Source: Parabacteroides sp. AD58 (GTDB taxonomy: Bacteria; Bacteroidota; Bacteroidia; Bacteroidales; Tannerellaceae). Taken from it: a stretch of 64,000 nt of DNA. This document shows, piece after piece, positions 17,127 through 27,162 of this stretch. The first letter of the stretch is position 1; the number at the start of each line of letters is the position of its first letter. The DNA is taken from contig NZ_CP146284.1 in NCBI RefSeq assembly GCF_023744375.2, positions 372,001-436,000 on the forward strand, read 5' to 3'. Below the pieces are notes generated by a model, which had not been told where the DNA came from, searched no databases, and saw only the letters and a list, made by a program, of their open reading frames with translations. Both the position numbers and the translations under genes were made by a program.

Positions 17127-18029
17127 TTAGAAGAGTTTTTCCGGATATTCACCGGCATCAACCAACGCTTTGATCTTGTCGACAACACCTTGACGGTCGG
17201 CAGCATAAGTTACACCAAACCATTTAGATGTTGTATCCAATACTTTGACAGTAGCTTTGCCTGTTGTGATCAGTTCATTGACCATAAGCGGAATGAAATA
17301 TTCACATTTTAAGTTACTGATGTTGGCTTTCAGGAATTCAACAAAGTAATCTTCTGAGTATTTGAAATAGTCAGGCGTGAAGCCCCACATATTCATGGAT
17401 ACAGGCGTGTTTTCTTCCAGTACAACCTTTTTTCCGTTCTCGTCTTTAAACTGGATTTCTCCGTCGATGCGTTCGATGGCTGTACGTTCAACGACGCCTG
17501 TCAGATAGCCTTCAGCATTTGTTTCGCAAACACCACGGGCAACAGATCCGCTTTCGCTTAATGTGTTTCCTACGCGGTAGCCAACCATGCAGTACTGGTT
17601 TTGTTTGCCTTCCATATTAGACAGCCATTTGCCCAAAACAGCAAAACTGTCACGACCATAAAAGTCGTCAGCATTAATTACTGCGAACGGTTCCTTGATG
17701 ACATCCTTACCCATCAGAAGAGCATGATTGGTTCCCCAAGGTTTCTGTCTTCCTTCCGGACAAGTAAAACCGGCAGGCAGATCGTTTAAATCCTGGAACA
17801 CTACTTCTACAGGAATATGATTTTCATATTTTGCAACGATTTTCTCGCGGAAATCCTGTTCAAATGATTTGCGGATGACAAATACCAGTTTGCCGAAACC
17901 GCCACGGATCGCATCAAAGATAGAATAGTCCATGATTGTTTCACCATTAGGACCCAGTCCGTCCAATTGCTTCAAACCTCCGTAACGGCTTCCCATTCCG
18001 GCAGCTAATACAAATAATGTAGGTTTCAT
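17127..18029 (-). CDS. Sugar-phosphate nucleotidyltransferase family protein
   Basis: 300 residues with the nucleotidyltransferase signature near the start (LAAGMGSRYGGLKQLDGLGPNGETIMDYSIFDA) and INADDFYGRD for the metal-binding Asp. The fold fits enzymes that join a sugar phosphate to a nucleotide, but the signature differs from RfbA, GlmU and GalU; the substrate is unknown. It stands alone, with its own terminator. Cytoplasmic. Confidence 0.88.
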   Translation of the reverse strand: MKPTLFVLAAGMGSRYGGLKQLDGLGPNGETIMDYSIFDAIRGGFGKLVFVIRKSFEQDFREKIVAKYENHIPVEVVFQDLNDLPAGFTCPEGRQKPWGTNHALLMGKDVIKEPFAVINADDFYGRDSFAVLGKWLSNMEGKQNQYCMVGYRVGNTLSESGSVARGVCETNAEGYLTGVVERTAIERIDGEIQFKDENGKKVVLEENTPVSMNMWGFTPDYFKYSEDYFVEFLKANISNLKCEYFIPLMVNELITTGKATVKVLDTTSKWFGVTYAADRQGVVDKIKALVDAGEYPEKLF

Positions 18030-18148
18030 GTTGTATTTAATTTAAAATTGAATGTTATTTACGACAAAGTTAATTTAAAATTAAAGATGAATATCGGAAA
18101 AGCAGAAAATAATTTTGTAATCAGATTTTTCTGCTTGTTCTGGTTGGG

Positions 18149-18802
18149 TTATTCCTTGATGCCAAAGGCTAAATCTCCTGCATCACCAAGTCCCGGAACA
18201 ATGTATGAATGTTCGTCTAATTGGTCGTCGATGGCGGCTACCCATACCGTCGTTTTGTCGGCCGGCATACATTCTTTGATATAGTTGATTGCCTGTTTGC
18301 TGGCAATGATTGAAGCTACATGTATATGTTCGGGTTCACCTTTTGTAAGAAGGGCTTGAAAAGCAAGTTCCATCGAGCTTCCCGTCGCCAACATCGGATC
18401 CGTTATGATTAAAATTTTGTCTTTTAACCGCGGAGAAGCAATGTACTCGATGTGAATGTCAAAGTTTAAACGGTCTTTGTATTTGCGGTAAGCTGATACG
18501 AATGCATTCTCGGCATGATCAAAATAATTCAGAAAACCTTGATGAAAAGGCAGTCCTGCGCGCAGAATGGTACTGATTACTACTCGTGAATTAGGAACCA
18601 TCATGTCGGCATTTCCTAAAGGAGTCTGTATTGTCTTTTTCTGATAAGCAATATGTTTGCTGATTTCGTATGAAAGAATTTCCCCGATTCTCTCGATGTT
18701 TCTGCGAAAACGCAGGCTGTCTGTCTGAATGGTTACATCCCGAAGTTCTGCCACGAATTGATTGAGAATAGAATTTGTAGCTCCAAGGTTGATTATTTCC
18801 AT
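18149..18802 (-). CDS. upp: Uracil phosphoribosyltransferase
   Basis: Converts uracil and PRPP to UMP in pyrimidine salvage. I choose the ATG complementary to 18800-18802 (MEIINLGATNSIL), giving 217 residues; an in-frame ATG seven codons earlier would add MQKKQND, which is not family-like. Seen: PRPP-binding loop ILIITDPMLATGSSMELAF and the uracil-binding end YIVPGLGDAGDLAFG. It is divergent from thrS, with 121 bp between starts. Confidence 0.95.
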   Translation of the reverse strand: MEIINLGATNSILNQFVAELRDVTIQTDSLRFRRNIERIGEILSYEISKHIAYQKKTIQTPLGNADMMVPNSRVVISTILRAGLPFHQGFLNYFDHAENAFVSAYRKYKDRLNFDIHIEYIASPRLKDKILIITDPMLATGSSMELAFQALLTKGEPEHIHVASIIASKQAINYIKECMPADKTTVWVAAIDDQLDEHSYIVPGLGDAGDLAFGIKE

Positions 18803-18881
18803 GTCGTTTTGTTTTTTCTGCAAAGATAAGAATAAAGATCAAACTTTTTTTTGAAATCTTTTATCAGTTAAAAAAAGATAC

Positions 18882-18889
18882 TAACTTTG
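18882..18889 (+). promoter_or_regulatory. -7 box of the thrS operon promoter
   Basis: TAACTTTG followed by TG, 35 bp upstream of the thrS ATG. No good TTTG lies at the expected distance upstream. Confidence 0.5.
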
Positions 18890-18923
18890 TGCGCTGAAAG
18901 AAAAACTTATTAGTGAACAGATT

Positions 18924-20864
18924 ATGATAAAGATTACATTTCCGGATAATTCCGTAAGAGAATATGCAGAAGGAACAACTGCCATGCAGATAGCCGAAAG
19001 CATTAGCTCTCGTTTGGCACAAGAAGTATTGGCTGCAAGTGTAAACGGTGAAGTCTGGGACCTGACACGTCCTATTAATCAGGACGCAACTGTAAAACTG
19101 TTCAAGTGGGATGATGAAGAAGGTAAACATGCTTTCTGGCATTCAAGTGCCCACCTGATGGCTGAAGCTTTGCAGGAGTTGTACCCTGGCATTAAATTCG
19201 GTATCGGTCCGGCTATTGAAAACGGATTTTACTATGATGTAGATCCGGGTGACGCTGTTATTAAAGACAGCGATTTCGCGACTATTGAAGCCAAGATGAT
19301 GGAACTGGTTGCGAAGAAAGAAGCCATTGTCCGTAAAGACATTTCAAAAGCAGATGCCTTGAAAATGTTTGGAGACAGAGGTGAAGAGTATAAAGTTGAA
19401 TTAATCAATGAATTGGAAGACGGAACCATCACCACTTATACACAGGGTGCTTTTACCGATCTGTGCCGTGGTCCGCATATTCCTAACACATCCTATATAA
19501 AGGCCGTTAAGGTATTAAGTGTTGCAGGAGCTTATTGGCGTGGAGATGAAACACGTAAGCAGCTGGTTCGTTTGTATGCTATTACGTTCCCGAAGAAAAA
19601 ACTTCTGGATGAATACTTGACCTTGCTGGAAGAAGCCAAGAAACGTGACCATCGTAAAATAGGTAAGGAGCTGGATCTGTTTATGTTCTCAGATACAGTA
19701 GGTAAAGGTTTGCCTATGTGGTTACCGAGAGGAACAGCCTTGCGTTTGCGTCTGCAGGATTTCTTGCGCCGTATTCAGGCCCGTTATGATTATCAGGAAG
19801 TAATGTGTCCGCCTATCGGTAATAAATTATTGTATATTACTTCCGGACACTATGCGAAGTACGGAAAAGATTCTTTCCAGCCGATTCATACGCCTGAAGA
19901 AGGAGAAGAATATTTCCTGAAACCGATGAACTGCCCTCATCACTGTATGATCTATAAAAACTCACCGCGTTCATATAAGGATCTGCCTTTGCGTCTGGCT
20001 GAATTCGGTACGGTATGTCGTTATGAACAGAGTGGTGAGCTGCACGGTTTGACCCGTGTACGTAGCTTTACGCAGGATGATGCTCATATTTTCTGTCGCC
20101 CGGATCAGGTGAAAGACGAATTTATCCGTGTAATGGATATTATTTCAATCGTGTTTAAGTCTATGGATTTCCAGAACTTCGAAGCACAGATTTCATTGCG
20201 GGATAAAGTTAATCGGGAAAAGTACATCGGTAGCGAAGAAAACTGGGAAAAAGCAGAACGTGCCATTATTGAGGCATGCGAAGAAAAAGGTTTGCCTGCA
20301 AAGATAGAATATGGTGAAGCTGCATTTTATGGTCCGAAACTTGACTTTATGGTGAAGGATGCCATCGGTCGCCGTTGGCAGTTAGGAACAATTCAGGTAG
20401 ATTATAATTTGCCGGAGCGTTTTGAACTGGAATATACGGGTGAAGACAACAAGAAGCATCGCCCGGTTATGATTCACCGTGCACCGTTTGGTTCTATGGA
20501 ACGTTTTGTGGCTGTATTGATAGAACATACTGCTGGAAAATTCCCCTTGTGGCTGACTCCGGATCAGGTAGTGGTTTTGCCAATCAGTGAGCGCTTCAAT
20601 GAATATGCTTGGAATGTGGCACGTGAGTTAAAGCAAAGCAATATTCGTGTTTTGGTTGACGACCGAAATGAGAAGATCGGACGTAAAATTCGTGACAACG
20701 AGATGAAACGTATCCCTTATATGCTGATTGTTGGAGAAAAAGAAGCAGAAAATGGTGAAGTTTCTGTAAGAAAACAGGGCGAAGGTGATAAAGGTTCGAT
20801 GAAAATTGCTAACTTTGCAGCGCTTTTGAATAACGAAGTTGAGGAAATGATCAATCGTTGGTAA
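18924..20864 (+). CDS. thrS: Threonyl-tRNA synthetase
   Basis: Charges tRNA-Thr. The 646 residues show the N-terminal TGS domain (about 1-62), the editing domain ([11 protein letters not shown] with zinc/editing His), the class II catalytic core ([11 protein letters not shown], zinc-binding [20 protein letters not shown]) and the C-terminal anticodon-binding domain ([17 protein letters not shown]). Length is normal. First gene of the classical translation operon with infC, rpmI and rplT, all on the plus strand. Confidence 0.98.
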   Translation: MIKITFPDNSVREYAEGTTAMQIAESISSRLAQEVLAASVNGEVWDLTRPINQDATVKLFKWDDEEGKHAFWHSSAHLMAEALQELYPGIKFGIGPAIENGFYYDVDPGDAVIKDSDFATIEAKMMELVAKKEAIVRKDISKADALKMFGDRGEEYKVELINELEDGTITTYTQGAFTDLCRGPHIPNTSYIKAVKVLSVAGAYWRGDETRKQLVRLYAITFPKKKLLDEYLTLLEEAKKRDHRKIGKELDLFMFSDTVGKGLPMWLPRGTALRLRLQDFLRRIQARYDYQEVMCPPIGNKLLYITSGHYAKYGKDSFQPIHTPEEGEEYFLKPMNCPHHCMIYKNSPRSYKDLPLRLAEFGTVCRYEQSGELHGLTRVRSFTQDDAHIFCRPDQVKDEFIRVMDIISIVFKSMDFQNFEAQISLRDKVNREKYIGSEENWEKAERAIIEACEEKGLPAKIEYGEAAFYGPKLDFMVKDAIGRRWQLGTIQVDYNLPERFELEYTGEDNKKHRPVMIHRAPFGSMERFVAVLIEHTAGKFPLWLTPDQVVVLPISERFNEYAWNVARELKQSNIRVLVDDRNEKIGRKIRDNEMKRIPYMLIVGEKEAENGEVSVRKQGEGDKGSMKIANFAALLNNEVEEMINRW

Positions 20865-20914
20865 AAAGTGAAGATTAAATTAACAAAATAACGAGGAGAA
20901 TAAAACATTTTTGA

Positions 20915-21517
20915 ATGAAGATTGACAATTCAAAAGAGCAGTATAGAATTAATGAACGGATTCGTGTTCGTGAAGTTCGTTTAGTCGGTGATAATGTAGA
21001 GCAGGGAGTTTATCCCACATCACAGGCACTTAAAATCGCCGAAGATCAAGGATTAGACCTGGTTGAGATTTCGCCCAATGCTGCGCCCCCCGTTTGTAGA
21101 GTGATTGACTATCAGAAGTTCCTCTACCAACAGAAGAAACGTCAGAAAGAACAGAAGGCAAAATCTGTGAAAGTCGTTGTGAAGGAAATCCGGTTCGGAC
21201 CTCAGACGGATGATCACGATTATGCATTTAAGTTGAAGCATGCGAAGGGCTTCTTGGAAGAAGGAGCAAAAGTGAAGGCTTATGTGTTCTTTAAAGGTCG
21301 TTCCATTCTGTTTAAGGAGCAGGGAGAAGTTTTATTACTCCGTTTTGCCAATGATTTGGAAGACTATGGCCGCGTAGAGCAGATGCCGCTTTTGGAAGGT
21401 AAGCGAATGATTATCGTTCTGACACCTAAGAAAGGCGCTGGTTCTTCAAAAGCTGCCAAGAAACCGGCTGCTCCGGCTGAGAATGCTGCAGGTGAAGCTG
21501 GTAGTAAAGATGAATAA
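20915..21517 (+). CDS. infC: Translation initiation factor IF-3
   Basis: Binds the 30S subunit and checks start codon pairing. The 200 residues contain the N-domain ([38 protein letters not shown]), the Lys-rich linker and the C-domain ([28 protein letters not shown]). An Ala/Lys-rich tail of about 25 residues extends past the usual end. The start here is an ordinary ATG. It lies 50 bp after thrS. Confidence 0.97.
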   Translation: MKIDNSKEQYRINERIRVREVRLVGDNVEQGVYPTSQALKIAEDQGLDLVEISPNAAPPVCRVIDYQKFLYQQKKRQKEQKAKSVKVVVKEIRFGPQTDDHDYAFKLKHAKGFLEEGAKVKAYVFFKGRSILFKEQGEVLLLRFANDLEDYGRVEQMPLLEGKRMIIVLTPKKGAGSSKAAKKPAAPAENAAGEAGSKDE

Positions 21518-21587
21518 TATTGAATGAAATAGAAACATTTCCCAGATGGGGATGTGTATAGTTTAATTAATTAAAACAGATTGGAAA

Positions 21588-21785
21588 ATGCCTAAGATGA
21601 AGACTAATTCCGGTGCCAAAAAGAGGTTTGCCCTTACCGGAACAGGAAAGATCAAGAGAAAACACGCTTTTAAAAGTCACATTCTGACAAAGAAGACTAA
21701 AAAGCAGAAGAGAAACCTTACTCATACAGGTATCGTTGCCGGTGTTGATGTAAACGGTGTAAAGAAATTGCTTTGCATGAAGTAA
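21588..21785 (+). CDS. rpmI: 50S ribosomal protein L35
   Basis: 65 residues, very basic, beginning [31 protein letters not shown] as in other L35 proteins. It binds 23S rRNA in the large subunit. Between infC (70 bp) and rplT (99 bp) in the conserved operon. Confidence 0.97.
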   Translation: MPKMKTNSGAKKRFALTGTGKIKRKHAFKSHILTKKTKKQKRNLTHTGIVAGVDVNGVKKLLCMK

Positions 21786-21884
21786 TTTATTAAAGCGAGT
21801 TTTTTTAGATTTTTATTAACCGAGTGTATTAGCAAAAAAGATCATTGTAAAAGATGACGCTAACATTCAAAACAGATTAGAATT

Positions 21885-22229
21885 ATGCCTAGATCAGTAA
21901 ATCATGTTGCTTCAAGAGCAAAAAGAAAACGGATTTTGAAACTTACCCGTGGTTATTACGGTGCTCGTAAGAATGTTTGGACCGTAGCGAAGAATACATG
22001 GGAAAAAGGTTTAACGTATGCATTCCGTGACCGTCGTAACAAGAAACGTAACTTCCGCGCTTTGTGGATTCAGCGTATCAATGCTGCCGCTCGTCTGGAA
22101 GGTATGTCATACTCTCGTTTGATGGGTGCTTTGCACGCTGCAGGAATCGAAATCAATCGTAAGGTGTTGGCCGATTTGGCTGTTAACCATCCTGAAGCTT
22201 TCAAGGCTATCGTTGCCAAAGTAAAGTAA
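21885..22229 (+). CDS. rplT: 50S ribosomal protein L20
   Basis: 114 residues beginning [31 protein letters not shown], the normal L20 N-terminus, with a long basic helix and a globular C-terminus ([25 protein letters not shown]). Needed for early 50S assembly and a known autoregulator of this operon in other bacteria. Followed directly by a terminator. Confidence 0.97.
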   Translation: MPRSVNHVASRAKRKRILKLTRGYYGARKNVWTVAKNTWEKGLTYAFRDRRNKKRNFRALWIQRINAAARLEGMSYSRLMGALHAAGIEINRKVLADLAVNHPEAFKAIVAKVK

Positions 22230-22252
22230 GAATTGAATTTCTTAGGATAAAG

Positions 22253-22290
22253 AAAGGATCTGCCTGATAGGGGCAGGTCCTTTTCTTTTT
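22253..22290 (+). terminator. Terminator of the thrS-infC-rpmI-rplT operon
   Basis: Stem AAGGATCTGCC/GGCAGGTCCTT with a 6-base loop, followed by TTTTCTTTTT, 24 bp past the rplT stop. Confidence 0.88.
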
Positions 22291-22407
22291 GGGGCTTCTG
22301 AAATGACCGTTCGAAACTCGTGAGGATCGAAAATGAAACTTACGGGAAATGATTTCGTTTCTCGTCGATTTTGTTTTCGATGTTCGTGTATTTTTTTCTA
22401 CAATATA

Positions 22408-22439
22408 TTTGGTTTACTCAAAATAAAAGCATATATTTG
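22408..22439 (+). promoter_or_regulatory. Consensus promoter of the structured RNA
   Basis: TTTG (22408-22411), exactly 20 bp, TATATTTG (22432-22439) followed by C. A full match to the Bacteroidetes promoter consensus, with no protein gene behind it. Expected start near 22447. Confidence 0.8.
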
Positions 22440-22446
22440 CAATACA

Positions 22447-22682
22447 ATCAAACGAGCTTAAAGAGTTAAGCCGCACTTGTTCGATTGGGAAACTCATCAA
22501 ATTATAATAATTCCGAGACATAGCTTTTGTCACCAATGGCGGGCCGCGCCCTTCGGGGTATGCTTAGCACGGCGGATTACAAAGGTGGCAGGGCACTCAA
22601 ATCCTGTCATGCGGAGTTTATTCATATCTACGGTGCGGCTTTTATTATACAAAGGGACTACTGAAAAGTAGTCCCTTTTTTG
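22447..22682 (+). ncRNA. ssrS: Structured small RNA, probable 6S RNA
   Basis: A transcript of about 235 bases is framed by a consensus promoter and a strong terminator, with no credible reading frame. The ends pair (AAGCCGCAC at 22468-22476 with GTGCGGCTT at 22633-22641), unpaired flanks follow inwards, and an upper stem (GTCACC with GGTGGC) closes on a GC-rich hairpin with a TTCG loop. A long rod with a large central bubble is the shape of 6S RNA, which mimics an open promoter and binds RNA polymerase. It lacks the marks of tmRNA, RNase P RNA or SRP RNA. The 6S call is by structure, not by search. Confidence 0.6.
22651..22682 (+). terminator. Terminator of the structured RNA
   Basis: Stem AAAGGGACTACT/AGTAGTCCCTTT with a 4-base loop, then a T run. 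Confidence 0.9.
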
Positions 22683-22807
22683 TTATAGACTATCGTGCAA
22701 TGTATGGAAATGTCGCTTATTTGGGTGATAAATGACTATAAAAAGTGTCTTTTTGTTGTTATGCGTTAAAAATGAAATGACATTCGAGTGGAAAAATAAT
22801 TTTTTAG

Positions 22808-22815
22808 TATATTTG
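22808..22815 (+). promoter_or_regulatory. -7 box upstream of cysQ
   Basis: TATATTTG, full -7 consensus, 27 bp upstream of the cysQ ATG. The -33 element is not clear. Confidence 0.5.
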
Positions 22816-22841
22816 TTGAATACATTAATTTATCATATACT

Positions 22842-23660
22842 ATGGACTTCGTTAAATATTTATATATAGCTATTCGTGCTGCTTTGGATGCCGGCAAATC
22901 AATTATGGACATTTATACAGATCCTAATTCTGATTTTGGTATTGAAAGAAAAGAGGATAATTCTCCTTTGACATTGGCTGATAAAGCATCCAACCGAATT
23001 ATTGTTTCAGCCCTTTCTGTTACTCCTTTTCCCATTCTAAGTGAAGAAGAGAAACAATGCCCTTATGAAGAGCGCAAAACTTGGGAGACTTTGTGGGTGG
23101 TTGATCCGCTGGATGGAACCAAGGAGTTTATCAAACGTAATGGAGAGTTTACGGTTAATATAGCTCTTGTACATAAGAATGTGCCTGTGTTGGGCGTGAT
23201 TTATGTACCTGTCCGGAAAGAACTTTATTTTGCTTGTGAGTCGGTCGGCGCTTATAAGCTGATGGATATCGACAGTGCTAACCAGCCATCGATGGATGTG
23301 CTTAAAAAGAATGCTTCACGTCTGCCTTCCGCCATGTTCCATCAAGGTATCGTAGTCGTTGCTTCCCGTTCTCATCAGTCGGAAGAAACAACGAGATATA
23401 TTGATAACTTACGGAAAAAGGGCCAGCCAGTGACGCTGATAAGCAGTGGCAGCAGCTTGAAGATTTGTCTGGTAGCTGAAGGTTCTGCCGACGTTTATCC
23501 TCGTTTTGCTCCTACTATGGAATGGGATACGGCCGCCGGTCATGCGATAGCAAAGGCTTCGGGGTGTGAAGTTTATCACATTGATGAGAAGACTCCGCTG
23601 ACTTATAATAAGGAAAATCTGCTGAATCCGTGGTTTATTGTCAAGCCGGTGAACAAATAA
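22842..23660 (+). CDS. cysQ: 3'(2'),5'-bisphosphate nucleotidase CysQ
   Basis: Hydrolyses PAP (adenosine 3',5'-bisphosphate), the by-product of PAPS-using enzymes, to AMP. The 272 residues show the inositol monophosphatase-fold metal sites: EEEK near 66, VDPLDGTKEFIKRNGEFTVNIALV at about 87-110 and the later WDTAAGHAIAKASG. It opens a plus-strand run with the SLC13 permease, cysC, cysD, cysN and a sulfotransferase, and would clear the PAP made by that sulfotransferase. Confidence 0.95.
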   Translation: MDFVKYLYIAIRAALDAGKSIMDIYTDPNSDFGIERKEDNSPLTLADKASNRIIVSALSVTPFPILSEEEKQCPYEERKTWETLWVVDPLDGTKEFIKRNGEFTVNIALVHKNVPVLGVIYVPVRKELYFACESVGAYKLMDIDSANQPSMDVLKKNASRLPSAMFHQGIVVVASRSHQSEETTRYIDNLRKKGQPVTLISSGSSLKICLVAEGSADVYPRFAPTMEWDTAAGHAIAKASGCEVYHIDEKTPLTYNKENLLNPWFIVKPVNK

Positions 23661-23734
23661 ATTCCTACTTGTGCTATTTTCTTAAAAAAGATGGCCTAAT
23701 CGAAACTCAACGGTTTTATTCCAGATTTTTTGTG

Positions 23735-23742
23735 TAAGTTTG
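23735..23742 (+). promoter_or_regulatory. -7 box upstream of the SLC13 permease gene
   Basis: TAAGTTTG followed by C, 29 bp before the ATG at 23772. Suggests that the permease and following genes can be transcribed apart from cysQ. Confidence 0.4.
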
Positions 23743-23771
23743 CACTTTGTCTGAATAGTATAAGGAGATCG

Positions 23772-25322
23772 ATGAGTTTTGAAGTAATATTTGTATTCTT
23801 GGCTTTAGTCGGAATGATTACAGCACTGGTCATGGACAAGATGCGTCCGGGCATGATTTTGCTGACGGTTGTCGTCTTGTTCCTTTGTGCGGGTATCCTT
23901 TCACCGAAGGAAATGCTGGAAGGTTTCAGCAATAAGGGAATGATAACGGTAGGAATGCTTTTCCTCGTCAGTGAAGGGATCCGACAAAGTGGGGCATTGG
24001 GACAATTGATTAAGAAATTGCTGCCGCAGCATCATACAACTGTCTTTAAAGCTCAGTTGCGCATGTTGCCTCCGATTGCTTTCATTTCGGCTTTTCTGAA
24101 TAATACACCCGTGGTGGTTATCTTTGCTCCAATTATCAAACGCTGGGCAGAGTCTGTAAAGCTTCCGGCCACCAAGTTCCTCATACCGCTTTCGTTTGTC
24201 ACTATATTAGGTGGTATCTGCACATTGATCGGTACTTCTACCAATTTGGTTGTGCACGGCATGATTTTAGAAGCCGGTTACGAAGGCTTTACGATGTTTG
24301 AGCTGGGTAAAGTGGGCGTATTCGTAGCTATTGCAGGTATTCTTTATCTTTTTGCCTTTTCAAAGTTCTTATTGCCGGAAGATCGCTCGGATTCCATTCA
24401 GGATGATGATGAAGAACAGCATACGGGCTTGCATCGGGTGGAAGCCGTTTTAGGTGCTCGTTTCCCCGGTATTAATAAGACTCTAGGAGCATTTAATTTT
24501 ACACGCCATTATGGTGCCATTGTGAAAGAAGTGATCAGTGGCGGACGGCGTTATACACATAATTTAGATAAGGTCCGTCTGAATGTGGGAGACACTTTGA
24601 TCCTTTGGGCCGACGATTCTTTTATTCCTACGTGGGGTGAGTCAAGTGTGTTCTTGATGCTGGCCAATGGAAAAGACAGTCAGACTCCTGTTTCTGCCAA
24701 GAAACGCTGGTTGGCCTTAGGTTTGCTTATCTTCATGATTGTAGGAGCGACGGTCGGCGAATTGCCTGCCGTGAAAGAAATGTTTCCGGACATGAAGCTG
24801 GATATGTTCTTCTTTGTCTGTATTACCACGATTATTATGGCATGGACAAAGATATTCCCTCCGAAAAAATATACGAAGTACATCTCTTGGGATATCCTGA
24901 TAACCATTGCCTGTGCCTTTGGCATCAGTAAAGCGATGGAAAATTCGGGATTTGCTACGCTGATAGCCCAGTATATAATCAGTATGGCCGACGACTTGGG
25001 GCCTTATGCCTTGCTGGCCATCATCTTCATCATCACCAATATCTTTACAGAACTGATCACGAACAACGCTGCGGCGGCTTTGAGCTTTCCGATCGCTCTT
25101 TCGGTTGCTTCGCAGTTGGGCGTTGACCCGAAGCCTTTCTTTGTCGTGATCTGTATGGCTGCTTCGGCCAGTTTCAGTACGCCGATCGGGTATCAGACCA
25201 ATCTGATTGTGCAAGGTGTTGGTGGATATAAGTTTGTCGATTTTGTGAAGGTAGGTTTGCCTTTGAATATAATAACATTCCTGATCTCGGTCTTTCTGAT
25301 CCCTCAGATCTGGAAATTTTAA
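23772..25322 (+). CDS. SLC13 family permease, probable sulfate transporter
   Basis: Start chosen at 23772 (MSFEVIFVFLALVGM) because AAGGAG lies just upstream and the earlier in-frame Met adds a polar shadow. 516 residues: an N-terminal half with several membrane helices and the motif NNTPVVVIFAPII, a cytoplasmic insert at about 195-310 that resembles a TrkA-C (RCK_C) module (VEAVLGARFPGINKTLGAFNF, LNVGDTLILWADD), and a C-terminal half with TELITNNAAAALSFPIA. This is the DASS/SLC13 layout with sodium- and anion-binding Asn motifs. The neighbouring cysQ, cysC, cysD and cysN point to sulfate as substrate. Confidence 0.92.
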   Translation: MSFEVIFVFLALVGMITALVMDKMRPGMILLTVVVLFLCAGILSPKEMLEGFSNKGMITVGMLFLVSEGIRQSGALGQLIKKLLPQHHTTVFKAQLRMLPPIAFISAFLNNTPVVVIFAPIIKRWAESVKLPATKFLIPLSFVTILGGICTLIGTSTNLVVHGMILEAGYEGFTMFELGKVGVFVAIAGILYLFAFSKFLLPEDRSDSIQDDDEEQHTGLHRVEAVLGARFPGINKTLGAFNFTRHYGAIVKEVISGGRRYTHNLDKVRLNVGDTLILWADDSFIPTWGESSVFLMLANGKDSQTPVSAKKRWLALGLLIFMIVGATVGELPAVKEMFPDMKLDMFFFVCITTIIMAWTKIFPPKKYTKYISWDILITIACAFGISKAMENSGFATLIAQYIISMADDLGPYALLAIIFIITNIFTELITNNAAAALSFPIALSVASQLGVDPKPFFVVICMAASASFSTPIGYQTNLIVQGVGGYKFVDFVKVGLPLNIITFLISVFLIPQIWKF

Positions 25323-25346
25323 CTACATGAAAACAGTAAAGTGAAT

Positions 25347-25979
25347 ATGGATATAAAAGAAAAAGGATGTGTGGAAACCGATAATCCGAATCATGTGTAT
25401 CCTATTTTTGATAGGATGATGAGCCGTGCCGATAAAGAGGAGCTGCTCCACCAGAAAGGTCTGATGGTCTGGTTTACCGGCCTGAGCGGATCAGGAAAAA
25501 GCACAATCGCCATTGCGCTGGAAAGAGAATTACACAAGCGTGGATTGCTATGCCGGATTCTGGATGGTGACAATATCCGGAGCGGAATCAATAATAATTT
25601 GGGCTTTTCGGCTGCCGACCGGGTAGAGAACATCCGTCGGATTGCAGAAGTCGGACGGCTATTTGTAGATACGGGAATTATTACGCTGGCGGCATTTATC
25701 AGTCCGAATAACGATATCCGTAAAATGGCGGCTTCAATTATTGGGGAAGACGATTTTATGGAGGTTTATGTAAGTACACCGATCGAAGAGTGTGAACGGC
25801 GTGATGTGAAAGGACTTTATGCAAAGGCCCGCCGAGGCGAGATCGCTAATTTTACCGGTATTTCTGCTCCGTTTGAAGCGCCTGAACACCCGGCTTTGTC
25901 ATTGGATACCTCGGTTCTCACCTTGGAAGAATCTGTTCATCAGTTATTGGAAAAAATATTACCGAAAATAAGAAAATAA
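25347..25979 (+). CDS. cysC: Adenylylsulfate kinase
   Basis: Phosphorylates APS to PAPS. Start at the ATG 25347; a GTG two codons upstream is also possible. 210 residues with Walker [12 protein letters not shown] at about 48-58, [18 protein letters not shown] and [14 protein letters not shown], all as in CysC. It follows the permease by 24 bp and precedes cysD by 11 bp. Here the kinase is a separate protein, not fused to cysN. Confidence 0.96.
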   Translation: MDIKEKGCVETDNPNHVYPIFDRMMSRADKEELLHQKGLMVWFTGLSGSGKSTIAIALERELHKRGLLCRILDGDNIRSGINNNLGFSAADRVENIRRIAEVGRLFVDTGIITLAAFISPNNDIRKMAASIIGEDDFMEVYVSTPIEECERRDVKGLYAKARRGEIANFTGISAPFEAPEHPALSLDTSVLTLEESVHQLLEKILPKIRK

Positions 25980-25990
25980 AGATATTTATT

Positions 25991-26899
25991 ATGTCTGATT
26001 ACAAATTAAGTCATTTGCAGGAATTGGAAGCTGAGTCGATTTATATCATTCGTGAAGTAGCTGCCGAGTTTGAAAATCCTGTTATGCTTTATTCAATTGG
26101 TAAAGACTCGTCCGTTATGGTTCGTCTGGCTGAAAAAGCCTTTGCTCCCGGAAAGGTTCCTTTCCCGTTGATGCATATCGATTCGAAATGGAAGTTTAAG
26201 GAGATGATTGAGTTTCGTGATAATTATGCCAAGAAATATGGCTGGAACCTGATCGTTGAATCGAATATGGAAGCGTTTAAGGCGGGCGTTGGACCGTTTA
26301 CGCACGGAAGTAAAGTACATACTGATTTGATGAAAACGCAGGCACTGCTGCACGCGTTGGATAAATATAAATTTGATGCGGCCTTTGGAGGTGCCCGCCG
26401 CGATGAAGAGAAAAGCCGTGCGAAGGAACGTATCTTCTCTTTCCGTGATAAGTTCCACCAGTGGGACCCGAAGAACCAGCGTCCGGAATTGTGGGATATT
26501 TACAATACCCGTGTGCATAAAGGCGAAAGTATCCGTGTGTTCCCGTTGTCGAACTGGACGGAGCTGGATATCTGGCAGTACATCCGCTTAGAGAATATTC
26601 CGATTGTTCCGTTATACTTTGCCAAAGAACGTCCGATTGTCGAGATTGACGGAAATCTGATCATGGCCGACGATGACCGTCTGCCGGAGCAGTATCGTGA
26701 CAAGATCCGGATGCGTAAAGTCCGTTTCCGTACCTTAGGTTGCTGGCCTTTGACCGGTGCTGTCGAGAGCGATGCCGATACGATTGAGAAGATCGTGGAA
26801 GAAATGATGACGACTACCAAGAGTGAACGTACAACCCGTGTCATCGATTTCGACCAGGATGCCAGCATGGAACAGAAGAAACGCGAAGGATACTTTTAA
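25991..26899 (+). CDS. cysD: Sulfate adenylyltransferase subunit 2
   Basis: Small subunit of ATP sulfurylase, making APS from sulfate and ATP. The 302 residues contain the PP-loop [17 protein letters not shown] at about 36-52, [17 protein letters not shown] and the end [21 protein letters not shown], all typical for CysD. It is separated from cysN by 263 bp that hold a gene remnant and repeats, which is unusual because the two normally touch or overlap. Confidence 0.97.
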   Translation: MSDYKLSHLQELEAESIYIIREVAAEFENPVMLYSIGKDSSVMVRLAEKAFAPGKVPFPLMHIDSKWKFKEMIEFRDNYAKKYGWNLIVESNMEAFKAGVGPFTHGSKVHTDLMKTQALLHALDKYKFDAAFGGARRDEEKSRAKERIFSFRDKFHQWDPKNQRPELWDIYNTRVHKGESIRVFPLSNWTELDIWQYIRLENIPIVPLYFAKERPIVEIDGNLIMADDDRLPEQYRDKIRMRKVRFRTLGCWPLTGAVESDADTIEKIVEEMMTTTKSERTTRVIDFDQDASMEQKKREGYF

Positions 26900-26940
26900 A
26901 TTGACAATTGACAATGGAAGATTGATAATTACAAGACCAG
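26900..26940. repeat. Short CAATTGTC/GACAATTG-type repeat between cysD and cysN
   Basis: aattgacaattgacaat and related words directly after the cysD stop, the same family as the tracts at 27186-27220, 58746-58770, 62703-62740 and 63545-63630. Such words often flank mobile or decaying sequence in this window. Confidence 0.6.
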
Positions 26941-26943
26941 ACT

Positions 26944-27154
26944 ATGAAAAAGGAGAATTTAATAATGGATAAGTCGTTTGCCTTTGCGGTTCGAATTGTC
27001 CGACTGTATAAGCTCCTGTGTGCAAGAAGGGAGTTTGTTTTGTCCAAGCAATTGCTGAGATGCGGAACTTCAGTAGGTGAATAATCAGTCTATTGTAAAG
27101 GATTGTCAGGAAATTGTTCGATTGTTAATAGCAATTATAAAAACTTGTAAACTG
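26944..27154 (+). pseudogene. Remnant of a four-helix-bundle (23S rRNA intervening-sequence type) protein gene
   Basis: An open start (MKKENLIMDKSFAFAVRIVRLYKLLCARREFVLSKQLL, given here in two overlapping views) matches the N-terminal half of the small four-helix-bundle proteins common in Bacteroidetes, and breaks off at GTSVGE-stop. Directly downstream another frame reads [17 protein letters not shown], which matches the C-terminal helix of the same family. About 50 central residues are missing, so an internal deletion has destroyed the gene. It lies between cysD and cysN, splitting a normally tight pair. Confidence 0.65.
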
Positions 27155-27162
27155 AATATATA

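Noticed and set aside
22477..22671. Small open frame over the structured RNA
   Set aside because: No start context, poor composition, and it covers the paired regions and terminator of the RNA.
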